This document shows, one piece after another, positions 41,601-55,889 of a stretch of 64,000 nt of DNA. Within the stretch, counting starts at the first letter, position 1; each line of letters begins with the position of its first letter. The stretch spans positions 4,092,001 to 4,156,000 of the forward strand of contig CANOQG010000007.1 in the NCBI GenBank assembly GCA_947568835.1. Reading direction: 5' to 3'. The notes beneath the pieces were generated by a model. The model worked only from the letters and a program-made list of their open reading frames with translations, was not told the DNA's origin and ran no database searches. Made by a program: the position numbers and the translations under genes. Origin of the DNA: Protonemura montana. Lineage: Eukaryota; Arthropoda; Insecta; Plecoptera; Nemouridae.

Positions 41601-44600
41601 ACAGGACATGGGGCAGGACATGGGACAGGACATAGGGAAGGACATGGGGCAGGACATGGGGCAGGACATGGGGCAGGACATGGGACATGGGGCAGGACAG
41701 GGGAAGGACATGGAGCAGGACATGGGGCAGGACATGGGGCAGGACATAAGACAGGACATAGGGCAGGACATGGGGTAGGACATGGGGCAGGACATGGGGC
41801 AGGACATGGGACATGGGGCAAGACATGGGGCAGGACATGGGGCAGGACATGGGGCAGGACATGGGGCAGGACATGGGGCAGGACATGGGGCAGGACATGA
41901 GGCAGGACTTGAAGCAGGACATGGGGCAGGACATGGGGCAGGACATGGGACAGGACATGGGGCAGGACATGGGGCAGGACATGGGGCAGGACATGGGGCA
42001 GTACATGGGGCAGGACATGAGGCAGGACATGGGACAGGACATGGGGCAGGACATGGGACAGGACATAGGGAAGGACATGGGGCAGGACATGGGGCAGGAC
42101 ATGGGGCAGGACATGGGACATGGGGCAAGACATGGGACAGGACATGGGGCAGAACATGGGGCAGGACATGGGGAAGGACATGGGGCGGGACATAGGCCAG
42201 GACATGGGGCAGGAAATGGGACAGGACAAAGGGCAGGACATGGGGCAGGACATGGGACATGGGGCAGGACATGGGGCAGGACATGGGGCATGACATGGGG
42301 CAGGACATGGGACAGGACATGGGGCAGGACATGGGGCAGGACATGGGGCAGGACATGGGGCAGGACATGAGGCAGGACATGGGACAGGACATGGGGCATG
42401 ACATGGGGCAGGACATGGGACATGGGGCAGGACATGGGGCAGGACATGGAGCAGGAGATGGGGCAGGAAATGGGGCAGGACATGGGACAGGACATAGGGC
42501 AGGACATGGGGCAGGACATGAGGCAGGACATGGGGCAGGACATGGGACATAGGGCAGGACAGGGGAAGGACATGGAGCAGGACATGGGGCAGGACATGGG
42601 GCAGGACATAAGACAGGACATAGGGCAGGACATGGGGTAGGACATGGGGCAGGACATGGGGCAGGACATGGGACATGGGGCAAGACATGGGGCAGGACAT
42701 GGGGCAGGACATGGGGCAGGACATGGGGCAGGACATGGGGCAGGACATGGGACATGGGGCAGGACATGGGGCAGGACATGGGGCAGGACATGGGGCAGGA
42801 CATGGGGCAGGACATGGGGCAGGACATAGGGCAGGCCATGGGGCAGGACATGGGGCAGGACATGGAGCAGGACAAGGGACATGACATGGGACAGGACATG
42901 GGGCAGGACATGGGGCAGGACATGAGACAGGACATAGGGCAGGACATGGGGCAGGACATGGGGCAGGACATGGGGCAGGACACGGGACATGGGGCAAGAC
43001 ATGGGGCAGGACATGGGGCAGGACATGGGGCAGGACATGGGGCAGGACATGGGGCAGGACATGGGGCAGGACATGGGGCAGGAAATGGGACAGGACAAGG
43101 GGCAGGACATGGGGCAGGACATGGGCCATGGGGCAGGACATGGGGCAGGACATGGGGCAGGACATGGGGCAGGACATGGGGCAGGACATGGGGCAGGACA
43201 TGGGGCAGGACATAGGGCAGGACATGGGGTAGGACATGAGGCAGGACATGAGACAGGACATGGGGCAGGACATGGGGCAGGACATGGGACAGGACATATT
43301 ACAGGACATGGGGCAGGACATGGGGCAAAACATGGGGCAGGACATGGGACAGGACATGGGGCAGGACATGGGGCAGGACATGGGGCAGGACATGGGGAAG
43401 GACATGGGACATGAGGCAGGACAGGGGGAGGACATGGAGCAGGACATGGGGCAGGACATGGGGCAGGACATGGGGCAGGACATGGGACATGGGGCAGGAC
43501 ATGGGGCAGGACATGGAGCAGGACATGGGACATGACATGGGACAGGACATGGGACAGGACATAGGGCAGGACATGGGGCAGGACATGGTGCAGGACATAG
43601 GGAAGGACATGGGGCAGGACATGGGGCAGGACATGGGGCAGGACATGGGACATGGGGCAAGACATGGGACAGGACATGGGGCAGAACATGGGGCAGGACA
43701 TGGGGCAGGACATGGGGCGGGACATAGGCCTGGACATGGGGCAGGAAATGGGACAGGACAAAGGGCAGGACATGGGGCAGGACATGGGACATGGGGCAGG
43801 ACATGGGGCAGGACATGGGGCATGACATGGGGCAGGACATGGGACAGGACATGGGGCAGGACATGGGGCAGGACATGGGGCAGGACATGGGGCAGGACAT
43901 GAGGCAGGACATGGGACAGGACATGGGGCAGGACATGGGGCAGGACATGGGACATGGGGCAGGACATGGGGCAGGACATGGAGCAGGAGATGGGGCAGGA
44001 AATGGGGCAGGACATGGGACAGGACATAGGGCAGGACATGGGGCAGGACATGAGGCAGGACATGGGGCAGGACATGGGACATAGGGCAGGACAGGGGAAG
44101 GACATGGAGCAGGACATGGGGCAGGACATGGGGCAAGACATGGGGCAGGACATGGGGCAGGACATGGGGCAGGACATGGGGCAGGACATGGGGCAGGACA
44201 TGGGACATGGGGCAGGACATGGGGCAGGACATAAGACAGGACATAGGGCAGGACATGGGGTAGGACATGGGGCAGGACATGGGGCAGGACATGGGACATG
44301 GGGCAAGACATGGGGCAGGACATGGGGCAGGACATGGGGCAGGACATGGGGCAGGACATGGGGCAGGACATGGGACATGGGGCAGGACATGGGGCAGGAC
44401 ATGGGGCAGGACATGGGGCAGGACATGGGGCAGGGCATGGGGCAGGACATAGGGCAGGCCATGGGGCAGGACATGGGGCAGGACATGGAGCAGGACAAGG
44501 GACATGACATGGGACAGGACATGGGGCAGGACATGGGGCTGGACATGAGACAGGACATAGGGCAGGACATGGGGCAGGACATGGGGCAGGACATGGGGCA

Positions 44601-47600
44601 GGACACGGGACATGGGGCAAGACATGGGGCAGGACATGGGGCAGGACATGGGGCAGGACATGGGGCAGGACATGGGGCAGGACATGGGGCAGGACATGGG
44701 GCAGGAAATGGGACAGGACAAGGGGCAGGACATGGGGCAGGACATGGGCCATGGGGCAGGACATGGGGCAGGACATGGGGCAGGACATGGGGCAGGACAT
44801 GGGGCAGGACATGGGGCAGGACATGGGGCAGGACATAGGGCAGGACATGGGGTAGGACATGAGGCAGGACATGAGACAGGAAATGGGGCAGGACATGGGG
44901 CAGGACATGGGACAGGACATATTACAGGACATGGGGCAGGACATGGGGCAAAACATGGGGCAGGACATGGGACAGGACATGGGGCAGGACATGGGGCAGG
45001 ACATGGGGCAGGACATGGGGAAGGACATGGGACATGAGGCAGGACAGGGGGAGGACATGGAGCAGGACATGGGGCAGGACATGGGGCAGGACATGGGGCA
45101 GGACATGGGACATGGGGCAGGACATGGGGCAGGACATGGAGCAGGACATGGGACATGACATGGGACAGGACATGGGACAGGACATAGGGCAGGACATGGG
45201 GCAGGACATGGTGCAGGACATAGGGAAGGACATGGGGCAGGACATGGGGCAGGACATGGGGCAGGACATGGGACATGGGGCAAGACATGGGACAGGACAT
45301 GGGGCAGAACATGGGGCAGGACATGGGGCAGGACATGGGGCGGGACATAGGCCAGGACATGGGGCAGGAAATGGGACAGGACAAAGGGCAGGACATGGGG
45401 CAGGACATGGGACATGGGGCAGGACATGGGGCAGGACATGGGGCATGACATGGGGCAGGACATGGGACAGGACATGGGGCAGGACATGGGGCAGGACATG
45501 GGGCAGGACATGTGGCAGGACATGAGGCAGGACATGGGACAAAACATGGGGCAGGACATGGGGCAGGACATGGGACATGGGGCAGGACATGGGGCAGGAC
45601 ATGGAGCAGGAGATGGGGCAGGAAATGGGGCAGGACATGGGACAGGACATAGGGCAGGACATGGGGCAGGACATGAGGCAGGACATGGGGCAGGACATGG
45701 GACATAGGGCAGGACAGGGGAAGGACATGGAGCAGGACATGGGGCAGGACATGGGGCAGGACATAAGACAGGACATAGGGCAGGACATGGGGTAGGACAT
45801 GGGGCAGGACATGGGGCAGGACATGGGACATGGGGCAAGACATGGGGCAGGACATGGGGCAGGACATGGGGCAGGACATGGGGCAGGACATGGGGCAGGA
45901 CATGGGACATGGGGCAGGACATGGGGCAGGACATGGGGCAGGACATGGGGCAGGACATGGGGCAGGACATGGGGCAGGACATGGGGCAGGACATGGGGCA
46001 GGACATGGGGCAGGACATGGGGCAGGACATGGGGCAGGACATGAGACAGGACATAGGGCAGGACATGGGGCAGGACATGGGGCAGGACATGGGGCAGGAC
46101 ACGGGACATGGGGCAAGACATGGGGCAGGACATGGGGCAGGACATGGGGCAGGACATGGGGCAGGACATGGGGCAGGACATGGGGCAGGACATGGGGCAG
46201 GAAATGGGACAGGACAAGGGGCAGGACATGGGGCAGGACATGGGCCATGGGGCAGGACATGGGGCAGGACATGGGGCAGGACATGGGGCAGGACATGGGG
46301 CAGGACATGGGGCAGGACATGGGGCAGGACATAGGGCAGGACATGGGGTAGGACATGAGGCAGGACATGAGACAGGACATGGGGCAGGACATGGGGCAGG
46401 ACATGGGACAGGACATATTACAGGACATGGGGCAGGACATGGGGCAAAACATGGGGCAGGACATGGGACAGGACATGGGGCAGGACATGGGGCAGGACAT
46501 GGGGCAGGACATGGGGAAGGACATGGGACATGAGGCAGGACAGGGGGAGGACATGGAGCAGGACATGGGGCAGGACATGGGGCAGGACATGGGGCAGGAC
46601 ATGGGACATGGGGCAGGACATGGGGCAGGACATGGAGCAGGACATGGGACATGACATGGGACAGGACATGGGACAGGACATAGGGCAGGACATAGGCCAG
46701 AACATGGTGCAGGACATACGGCAGGACATGGGGCAGGACATGGGGCAGGACATGGGGCAGGACATGGGGCAGGACATGAGGCAGGACTTGAAGCAGGACA
46801 TGGGGCAGGACATGGGGCAGGACATGGGACAGGACATGGGGCAGGACATGGGGCAGGACATGGGGCAGGACATGGGGCAGTACATGGGGCAGGACATGAG
46901 GCAGGACATGGGACAGGACATGGGGCAGGACATGGGGCAGGACATGGGACATGGGGCAGGACATGGAGCAGGACATGGGGCAGGACATGGGGCAGGACAT
47001 GGGGCAGGACATAGGGCAGGACATGGGGCAGGACATGGGGCAGGACATGGAGCAGGACATGGGACATGACATGGGACAGGACATGGGACAGGACATAGGG
47101 CAGGACATGGGGCAGGACATGGGGCAGGACATAGGGCAGGACATGGGGCAGGACATGGGACATGGGGCAGGACATGGGGCAGGACATGGGGCAGGACATG
47201 GGGCAGGACATGGGGCAGGACATGGGGCAGGACATGGGGCAGGACATGAGACAGGACATAGGGCAGGACATGGGGCAGGACATGGGACTTGGGGCAAGAC
47301 ATGGGGCAGGACATGGGGCAGGACATGGGGCAGGACATGGGGCAGGACATGGGGCAGGACATGGGACATGGGGCAGGACATGGGGCAGGACATGGGGCAG
47401 GACATGGGGCAGGACATGGGGCAGGACATGGGGCAGGACATAGGGCAGGCCATGGGGCAGGACATGGGGCAGGACATGGAGCAGGACAAGGGACATGACA
47501 TGGGACAGGACATGGGGCAGGACATGGGGCAGGACATGAGACAGGACATAGGGCAGGACATGGGGCAGGACATGGGGCAGGACATGGGGCAGGACACGGG

Positions 47601-50600
47601 ACATGGGGCAAGACATGGGGCAGGACATGGGGCAGGACAAGGGGCAGGACATGGGGCAGGACATGGGGCAGGACATGGGGCAGGACATGGGGCAGGAAAT
47701 GGGACAGGACAAGGGGCAGGACATGGGGCAGGACATGGGCCATGGGGCAGGACATGGGGCAGGACATGGGGCAGGACATGGGGCAGGACATGGGGCAGGA
47801 CATGGGGCAGGACATGGGGCAGGACATGAGGCAGGACTTGAAGCAGGACATGGGGCAGGACATGGGGCAGGACATGGGACAGGACATGGGGCAGGACATG
47901 GGGCAGGACATGGGGCAGGACATGGGGCAGTACATGGGGCAGGACATGAGGCAGGACATGGGACAGGACATGGGGCAGGACATGGGACAGGACATAGGGA
48001 AGGACATGGGGCAGGACATGGGGCAGGACATGGGGCAGGACATGGGACATGGGGCAGGACAGGGGAAGGACATGGAGCAGGACATGGGGCAGGACATGGG
48101 GCAGGACATAAGACAGGACATAGGGCAGGACATGGGGTAGGACATGGGGCAGGACATGGGGCAGGACATGGGACATGGGGCAAGACATGGGGCAGGACAT
48201 GGGGCAGGACATGGGGCAGGACATGGGGCAGGACATGGGGCAGGACATGGGGCAGGACATGAGGCAGGACTTGAAGCAGGACATGGGGCAGGACATGGGG
48301 CAGGACATGGGACAGGACATGGGGCAGGACATGGGGCAGGACATGGGGCAGGACATGGGGCAGTTCATGGGGCAGGACATGAGGCAGGACATGGGACAGG
48401 ACATGGGGCAGGACATGGGACAGGACATAGGGAAGGACATGGGGCAGGACATGGGGCAGGACATGGGGCAGGACATGGGACATGGGGCAAGACATGGGAC
48501 AGGACATGGGGCAGAACATGGGGCAGGACATGGGGAAGGACATGGGGCGGGACATAGGCCAGGACATGGGGCAGGAAATGGGACAGGACAAAGGGCAGGA
48601 CATGGGGCAGGACATGGGACATGGGGCAGGACATGGGGCAGGACATGGGGCATGACATGGGGCAGGACATGGGACAGGACATGGGGCAGGACATGGGGCA
48701 GGACATGGGGCAGGACATGGGGCAGGACATGAGGCAGGACATGGGACAGGACATGGGGCAGGACATGGGGCAGGACATGGGGCAGGACATGGGGAAGGAC
48801 ATGGGACATGAGGCAGGACAGGGGGAGGACATGGAGCAGGACATGGGGCAGGACATGGGGCAGGACATGGGGCAGGACATGGGACATGGGGCAGGACATG
48901 GGGCAGGACATGGAGCAGGACATGGGACATGACATGGGACAGGACATGGGACAGGACATAGGGCAGGACATGGGGCAGGACATGGTGCAGGACATAGGGA
49001 AGGACATGGGGCAGGACATGGGGCAGGACATGGGGCAGGACATGGGACATGGGGCAAGACATGGGACAGGACATGGGGCAGAACATGGGGCAGGACATGG
49101 GGCAGGACATGGGGCGGGACATAGGCCAGGACATGGGGCAGGAAATGGGACAGGACAAAGGGCAGGACATGGGGCAGGACATGGGACATGGGGCAGGACA
49201 TGGGGCAGGACATGGGGCATGACATGGGGCAGGACATGGGACAGGACATGGGGCAGGACATGGGGCAGGACATGGGGCAGGACATGTGGCAGGACATGAG
49301 GCAGGACATGGGACAAAACATGGGGCAGGACATGGGGCAGGACATGGGACATGGGGCAGGACATGGGGCAGGACATGGAGCAGGAGATGGGGCAGGAAAT
49401 GGGGCAGGACATGGGACAGGACATAGGGCAGGACATGGGGCAGGACATGAGGCAGGACATGGGGCAGGACATGGGACATAGGGCAGGACAGGGGAAGGAC
49501 ATGGAGCAGGACATGGGGCAGGACATGGGGCAGGACATAAGACAGGACATAGGGCAGGACATGGGGTAGGACATGGGGCAGGACATGGGGCAGGACATGG
49601 GACATGGGGCAAGACATGGGGCAGGACATGGGGCAGGACATGGGGCAGGACATGGGGCAGGACATGGGGCAGGACATGGGACATGGGGCAGGACATGGGG
49701 CAGGACATGGGGCAGGACATGGGGCAGGACATGGGGCAGGACATGGGGCAGGACATGGGGCAGGACATGGGGCAGGACATGGGGCAGGACATGGGTCAGG
49801 ACATGGGGCAGGACATGAGACAGGACATAGGGCAGGACATGGGGCAGGACATGGGGCAGGACATGGGGCAGGACACGGGACATGGGGCAAGACATGGGGC
49901 AGGACATGGGGCAGGACATGGGGCAGGACATGGGGCAGGACATGGGGCAGGACATGGGGCAGGACATGGGGCAGGAAATGGGACAGGACAAGGGGCAGGA
50001 CATGGGGCAGGACATGGGCCATGGGGCAGGACATGGGGCAGGACATGGGGCAGGACATGGGGCAGGACATGGGGCAGGACATGGGGCAGGACATGGGGCA
50101 GGACATAGGGCAGGACATGGGGTAGGACATGAGGCAGGACATGAGACAGGACATGGGGCAGGACATGGGGCAGGACATGGGACAGGACATATTACAGGAC
50201 ATGGGGCAGGACATGGGGCAAAACATGGGGCAGGACATGGGACAGGACATGGGGCAGGACATGGGGCAGGACATGGGGCAGGACATGGGGAAGGACATGG
50301 GACATGAGGCAGGACAGGGGGAGGACATGGAGCAGGACATGGGGCAGGACATGGGGCAGGACATGGGGCAGGACATGGGACATGGGGCAGGACATGGGGC
50401 AGGACATGGAGCAGGACATGGGACATGACATGGGACAGGACATGGGACAGGACATAGGGCAGGACATAGGCCAGAACATGGTGCAGGACATACGGCAGGA
50501 CATGGGGCAGGACATGGGGCAGGACATGGGGCAGGACATGGGGCAGGACATGAGGCAGGACTTGAAGCAGGACATGGGGCAGGACATGGGGCAGGACATG

Positions 50601-51014
50601 GGACAGGACATGGGGCAGGACATGGGGCAGGACATGGGGCAGGACATGGGGCAGTACATGGGGCAGGACATGAGGCAGGACATGGGACAGGACATGGGGC
50701 AGGACATGGGGCAGGACATGGGACATGGGGCAGGACATGGAGCAGGACATGGGGCAGGACATGGGGCAGGACATGGGGCAGGACATAGGGCAGGACATGG
50801 GGCAGGACATGGGGCAGGACATGGAGCAGGACATGGGACATGACATGGGACAGGACATGGGACAGGACATAGGGCAGGACATGGGGCAGGACATGGGGCA
50901 GGACATAGGGCAGGACATGGGGCAGGACATGGGACATGGGGCAGGACATGGGGCAGGACATGGGGCAGGACATGGGGCAGGACATGGGGCAGGACATGGG
51001 GCAGGACATGGGGC
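41601..51014 (+). repeat. Patchwork of overlapping A-type duplications
   Basis: All four catatt landmarks here (43,295; 44,918; 46,414; 50,188) are the catattac form, first seen at 9,713 and 39,845, so the region derives from that one subtype. Matching pairs are about 38,400-40,684 with 41,850-44,134 (offset 3,450), about 42,640-44,130 with 44,263-45,753 (1,623), about 44,590-45,190 with 46,086-46,686 (1,496), about 44,957-47,586 with 48,731-51,360 (3,774), and about 40,927-42,397 with 47,289-48,759 (6,362). A variant catgggacttgggg occurs near 47,287 and recurs at 51,061 and 55,936. No non-satellite base stretch was seen. Confidence 0.8.
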
Positions 51015-54000
51015 AGGACATGAGACAGGACATAGGGCAGGACATGGGGCAGGACATGGGACTTGGGGCAAGACATGGGGCAGGACATGGGGCAGGACAT
51101 GGGGCAGGACATGGGGCAGGACATGGGGCAGGACATGGGACATGGGGCAGGACATGGGGCAGGACATGGGGCAGGACATGGGGCAGGACATGGGGCAGGA
51201 CATGGGGCAGGACATAGGGCAGGCCATGGGGCAGGACATGGGGCAGGACATGGAGCAGGACAAGGGACATGACATGGGACAGGACATGGGGCAGGACATG
51301 GGGCAGGACATGAGACAGGACATAGGGCAGGACATGGGGCAGGACATGGGGCAGGACATGAGGCAGGACATGGGACATGGGGAAAGACATGGGGCAGGAC
51401 ATGGGGCAGGACATGGGGCAGGACATGGGGCAGGACATGGGACAGGACATAGGGCAGGACATGGGGCAGGACATGGGGCAGGACATGGGGCAGGACATGG
51501 GACAGGACATGGAGCAGGACATGGGGCAGGACATGGGGCAGGACATGGGACAGGACATAGGGAAGGACATGGGGCAGGAAATGGGGCAGGACATGGGGCA
51601 GGACATGGGGCAGGACATGAGGCAGGACATTGGACAGGACATGGGGCAAAACATGGGGCAGGACATGGGACTGGACATGGGGCAGGACATGGGGCAGGAC
51701 ATGGGGCAGGACATGAGGCAGGACATTGGACAGGACATGGGGCAAAACATGGGGCAGGACATGGGACTGGACATGGGGCAGGACATGGGGCAGGACATGG
51801 GGCAGGACATGGGGCAGGACATGGAGCAGGACATGGGACATGACATGGGACAGGACATGGGGCAGGACATGGGGCAGGACATGGGGAAGGACATAGGGCA
51901 GGACATGGGGCAGGACATGGGGCAGGACATGGGGCAGGACATAGGGCAGGACATGGGGCAGGACATGGGGCAGGACATGGAGCAGGACATGGGGCAGGAC
52001 ATTGGGCAGGACATGGGACAGGACATGGGGCAGGACATGGGGCAGGACATGGGGCAGGATATGAGGCAGGACATGGGGCAGGACATGAGGCAGGACATGG
52101 GACATGAGGTAAGACATGGGGCAGGACATGGAGCAGGACATGGGACAGGACATGGGGCAGGACATGGGGCAGGACATGGGGCATGACATGGGACATGGGG
52201 CAGGACATGGGGTGGAACATGGAGCAGAAAATGGGGCACGACATGGGGCAGGACATAGGGCAGGACATGGGGCAGGACATGGGGCAGGACATGGGGCAGG
52301 ACATGGGACATGGGGCAAGACATGGGGCAGGACATAGGGCAGGACATGGGGCAGGACATGGGGCAGGACATGGGACAGGACATAGGGCAGGACATGGGGA
52401 AGGACATGGGGCAGGAAATGTGGCAGGACATGGGACATGGGGCAGGACAGGGGGAGGACATGGAGCAGGACATGGGGCAGGACATGGGGCAGGACATGGG
52501 GCAGGACATGGGACATGGGGCAGGACAGGGGGAGGACATGGAGCAGGACATGGGGCAGGACATGGGGCAGGACATGGGACAGGACATAGGGAAGGACATG
52601 GGGCAGGACATGGGGCAGGACATGGGGCAGGACATGGGACATGGGGCAAGACATGGGACAGGACATGGGGCAGAACATGGGGCAGGACATGGGGCAGGAC
52701 ATGGGGCGGGACATAGGCCAGGACATGGGGCAGGAAATGGGACAGGACAAAGGGCAGGACATGGGGCAGGACATGGGACATGGGGCAGGACATGGGGCAG
52801 GACATGGGGCATGACATGGGGCAGGACATGGGACAGGACATGGGGCAGGACATGGGGCAGGACATGGGGCAGGACATGGGGCAGGACATGAGGCAGGACA
52901 TGGGACAGGACATGGGGCAGGACATGGGGCAGGACATGGGACATGGGGCAGGACATGGGGCAGGACATGGAGCAGGAGATGGGGCAGGAAATGGGGCAGG
53001 ACATGGGACAGGACATAGGGCAGGACATGGGGCAGGACATGAGGCAGGACATGGGGCAGGACATGGGACATAGGGCAGGACAGGGGAAGGACATGGAGCA
53101 GGACATGGGGCAGGACATGGGGCAGGACATAAGACAGGACATAGGGCAGGACATGGGGTAGGACATGGGGCAGATCATGGGGCAGGACATGGGACATGGG
53201 GCAAGACATGGGGCAGGACATGGGGCAGGACATGGGGCAGGACATGGGGCAGATCATGGGGCAGGACATGGGACATGGGGCAGGACATGGGGCAGGACAT
53301 GGGGCAGGACATGGGGCAGGACATGGGGCAGGACATGGGGCAGGACATAGGGCAGGCCATGGGGCAGGACATGGGGCAGGACATGGAGCAGGACATGGGA
53401 CATGACATGGGACAGGACATGGGGCAGGACATGGCGCAGGACATGGGGCAGGACATGGGGCAGGACATGGGGCAGGACATAGGGCAGGACATGGGGTAGG
53501 ACATGAGGCAGGACATGGGACAGGACATGGGGCAGGACATGGGGCAGGACATGGGACAGGACATAGGGCAGGACATGAGGCAGGACATGGGGCAAAACAT
53601 GGGGCAGGACATGGGACAGGACATGGGGCAGGACATTGGCCAGGCTATGGGGCAGGACATGGGGCAGGACATGAGGCAGGACATGGGACATGGGGAAAGA
53701 CATGGGGCAGGACATGGGGCAGGACATGGGGCAGGACATGGGGCAGGACATGGGACAGGACATAGGGCAGGACATGGGGCAGGACATGGGGCAGGACATG
53801 GGGCAGGACATGGGACAGGACATGGAGCAGGACATGGGGCAGGACATGGGGCAGGACATGGGACAGGACATAGGGAAGGACATGGGGCAGGAAATGGGGC
53901 AGGACATGGGGCAGGACATGGGGCAGGACATGAGGCAGGACATTGGACAGGACATGGGGCAAAACATGGGGCAGGACATGGGACTGGACATGGGGCAGGA

Positions 54001-55889
54001 CATGGGGCAGGACATGGGGCAGGACATGGGGCAGGACATAGGGCAGGACATGGGGCAGGACATGGGGCAGGACATGGGGCAGGACATAGGGCAGGACATG
54101 GGGCAGGACATGGGGCAGGACATGGAGCAGGACATGGGGCAGGACATTGGGCAGGACATGGGACAGGACATGGGGCAGGACATGGGGCAGGACATGGGGC
54201 AGGATATGAGGCAGGACATGGGGCAGGACATGAGGCAGGACATGGGACATGAGGTAAGACATGGGGCAGGACATGGAGCAGGACATGGGACAGGACATGG
54301 GGCAGGACATGGGGCAGGACATGGGGCATGACATGGGACATGGGGCAGGACATGGGGTGGAACATGGAGCAGAAAATGGGGCACGACATGGGGCAGGACA
54401 TAGGGCAGGACATGGGGCAGGACATGGGGCAGGAAATGGGGCAGGACATGGGACATGGGGCAAGACATGGGGCAGGACATAGGGCAGGACATGGGGCAGG
54501 ACATGGGGCAGGACATGGGACAGGACATAGGGCAGGACATGGGGAAGGACATGGGGCAGGAAATGGGGCAGGACATGGGACATGGGGCAGGACAGGGGGA
54601 GGACATGGAGCAGGACATGGGGCAGGACATGGGGCAGGACATGGGGCAGGACATGGGACATGGGGCAGGACAGGGGGAGGACATGGAGCAGGACATGGGG
54701 CAGGACATGGGGCAGGACATGGGACAGGACATAGGGAAGGACATGGGGCAGGACATGGGGCAGGACATGGGGCAGGACATGGGACATGGGGCAAGACATG
54801 GGACAGGACATGGGGCAGAACATGGGGCAGGACATGGGGCAGGACATGGGGCGGGACATAGGCCAGGACATGGGGCAGGAAATGGGACAGGACAAAGGGC
54901 AGGACATGGGGCAGGACATGGGACATGGGGCAGGACATGGGGCAGGACATGGGGCATGACATGGGGCAGGACATGGGACAGGACATGGGGCAGGACATGG
55001 GGCAGGACATGGGGCAGGACATGGGGCAGGACATGAGGCAGGACATGGGACAGGACATGGGGCAGGACATGGGGCAGGACATGGGACATGGGGCAGGACA
55101 TGGGGCAGGACATGGAGCAGGAGATGGGGCAGGAAATGGGGCAGGACATGGGACAGGACATAGGGCAGGACATGGGGCAGGACATGAGGCAGGACATGGG
55201 GCAGGACATGGGACATAGGGCAGGACAGGGGAAGGACATGGAGCAGGACATGGGGCAGGACATGGGGCAGGACATAAGACAGGACATAGGGCAGGACATG
55301 GGGTAGGACATGGGGCAGATCATGGGGCAGGACATGGGACATGGGGCAAGACATGGGGCAGGACATGGGGCAGGACATGGGGCAGGACATGGGGCAGATC
55401 ATGGGGCAGGACATGGGACATGGGGCAGGACATGGGGCAGGACATGGGGCAGGACATGGGGCAGGACATGGGGCAGGACATGGGGCAGGACATAGGGCAG
55501 GCCATGGGGCAGGACATGGGGCAGGACATGGAGCAGGACATGGGACATGACATGGGACAGGACATGGGGCAGGACATGGCGCAGGACATGGGGCAGGACA
55601 TGGGGCAGGACATGGGGCAGGACATAGGGCAGGACATGGGGTAGGACATGAGGCAGGACATGGGACAGGACATGGGGCAGGACATGGGGCAGGACATGGG
55701 ACAGGACATAGGGCAGGACATGAGGCAGGACATGGGGCAAAACATGGGGCAGGACATGGGACAGGACATGGGGCAGGACATTGGCCAGGCTATGGGGCAG
55801 GACATGGGGCAGGACATGAGGCAGGACATGGGACATGGGGAAAGACATGGGGCAGGACATGGGGCAGGACATGGGGCAGGACATGGGGC
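51015..55889 (+). repeat. 4,875-bp tandem duplication, copy 1
   Basis: It begins in A-type sequence (catgagacagg at 51,020, catgggacttgggg near 51,061). At about 51,339 it switches to B-type sequence matching 18,560 onward, and it contains the GATC pairs 53,173/53,252 and 55,318/55,397. The next 4,875 bp repeat the same A-to-B order, so the A/B junction itself was duplicated. The copy boundary is put just before the tgagac variant, which recurs at 51,021 and 55,896. Edges are uncertain by a few monomers. Confidence 0.85.

Larger units (their letters stand above)
34699..53190 (-). other. Longest stop-free stretch (6,163 codons), judged non-coding
   Basis: The minus-strand consensus reads Pro-Met-Ser-Cys, Pro-Cys-Pro-Ala and His-Val-Leu-Pro in its three frames, none with a stop. 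The common variants (G to A on the + strand) do not create one either. The stretch ends only where the rare CTA-bearing monomer occurs at 34,699. Its translation hops between the three motifs at every 7-bp or 11-bp unit, has no domain and no non-repeat sequence, and the other two minus frames are also open for thousands of codons. These points argue against a gene. I list it so that it is not annotated as a giant protein. Confidence 0.93.

Noticed and set aside
34699-53190. A giant 6,163-residue minus-strand protein, and similar ones at 3,308-12,484, 33,440-46,102 and 4,567-12,816
   Set aside because: They are stop-free only because the reverse-complement unit has no stop in any frame. Several overlap in different frames of the same strand, the frame motif rotates at each odd-length unit, and they start and end at rare variant monomers with no domain or signal of coding selection.
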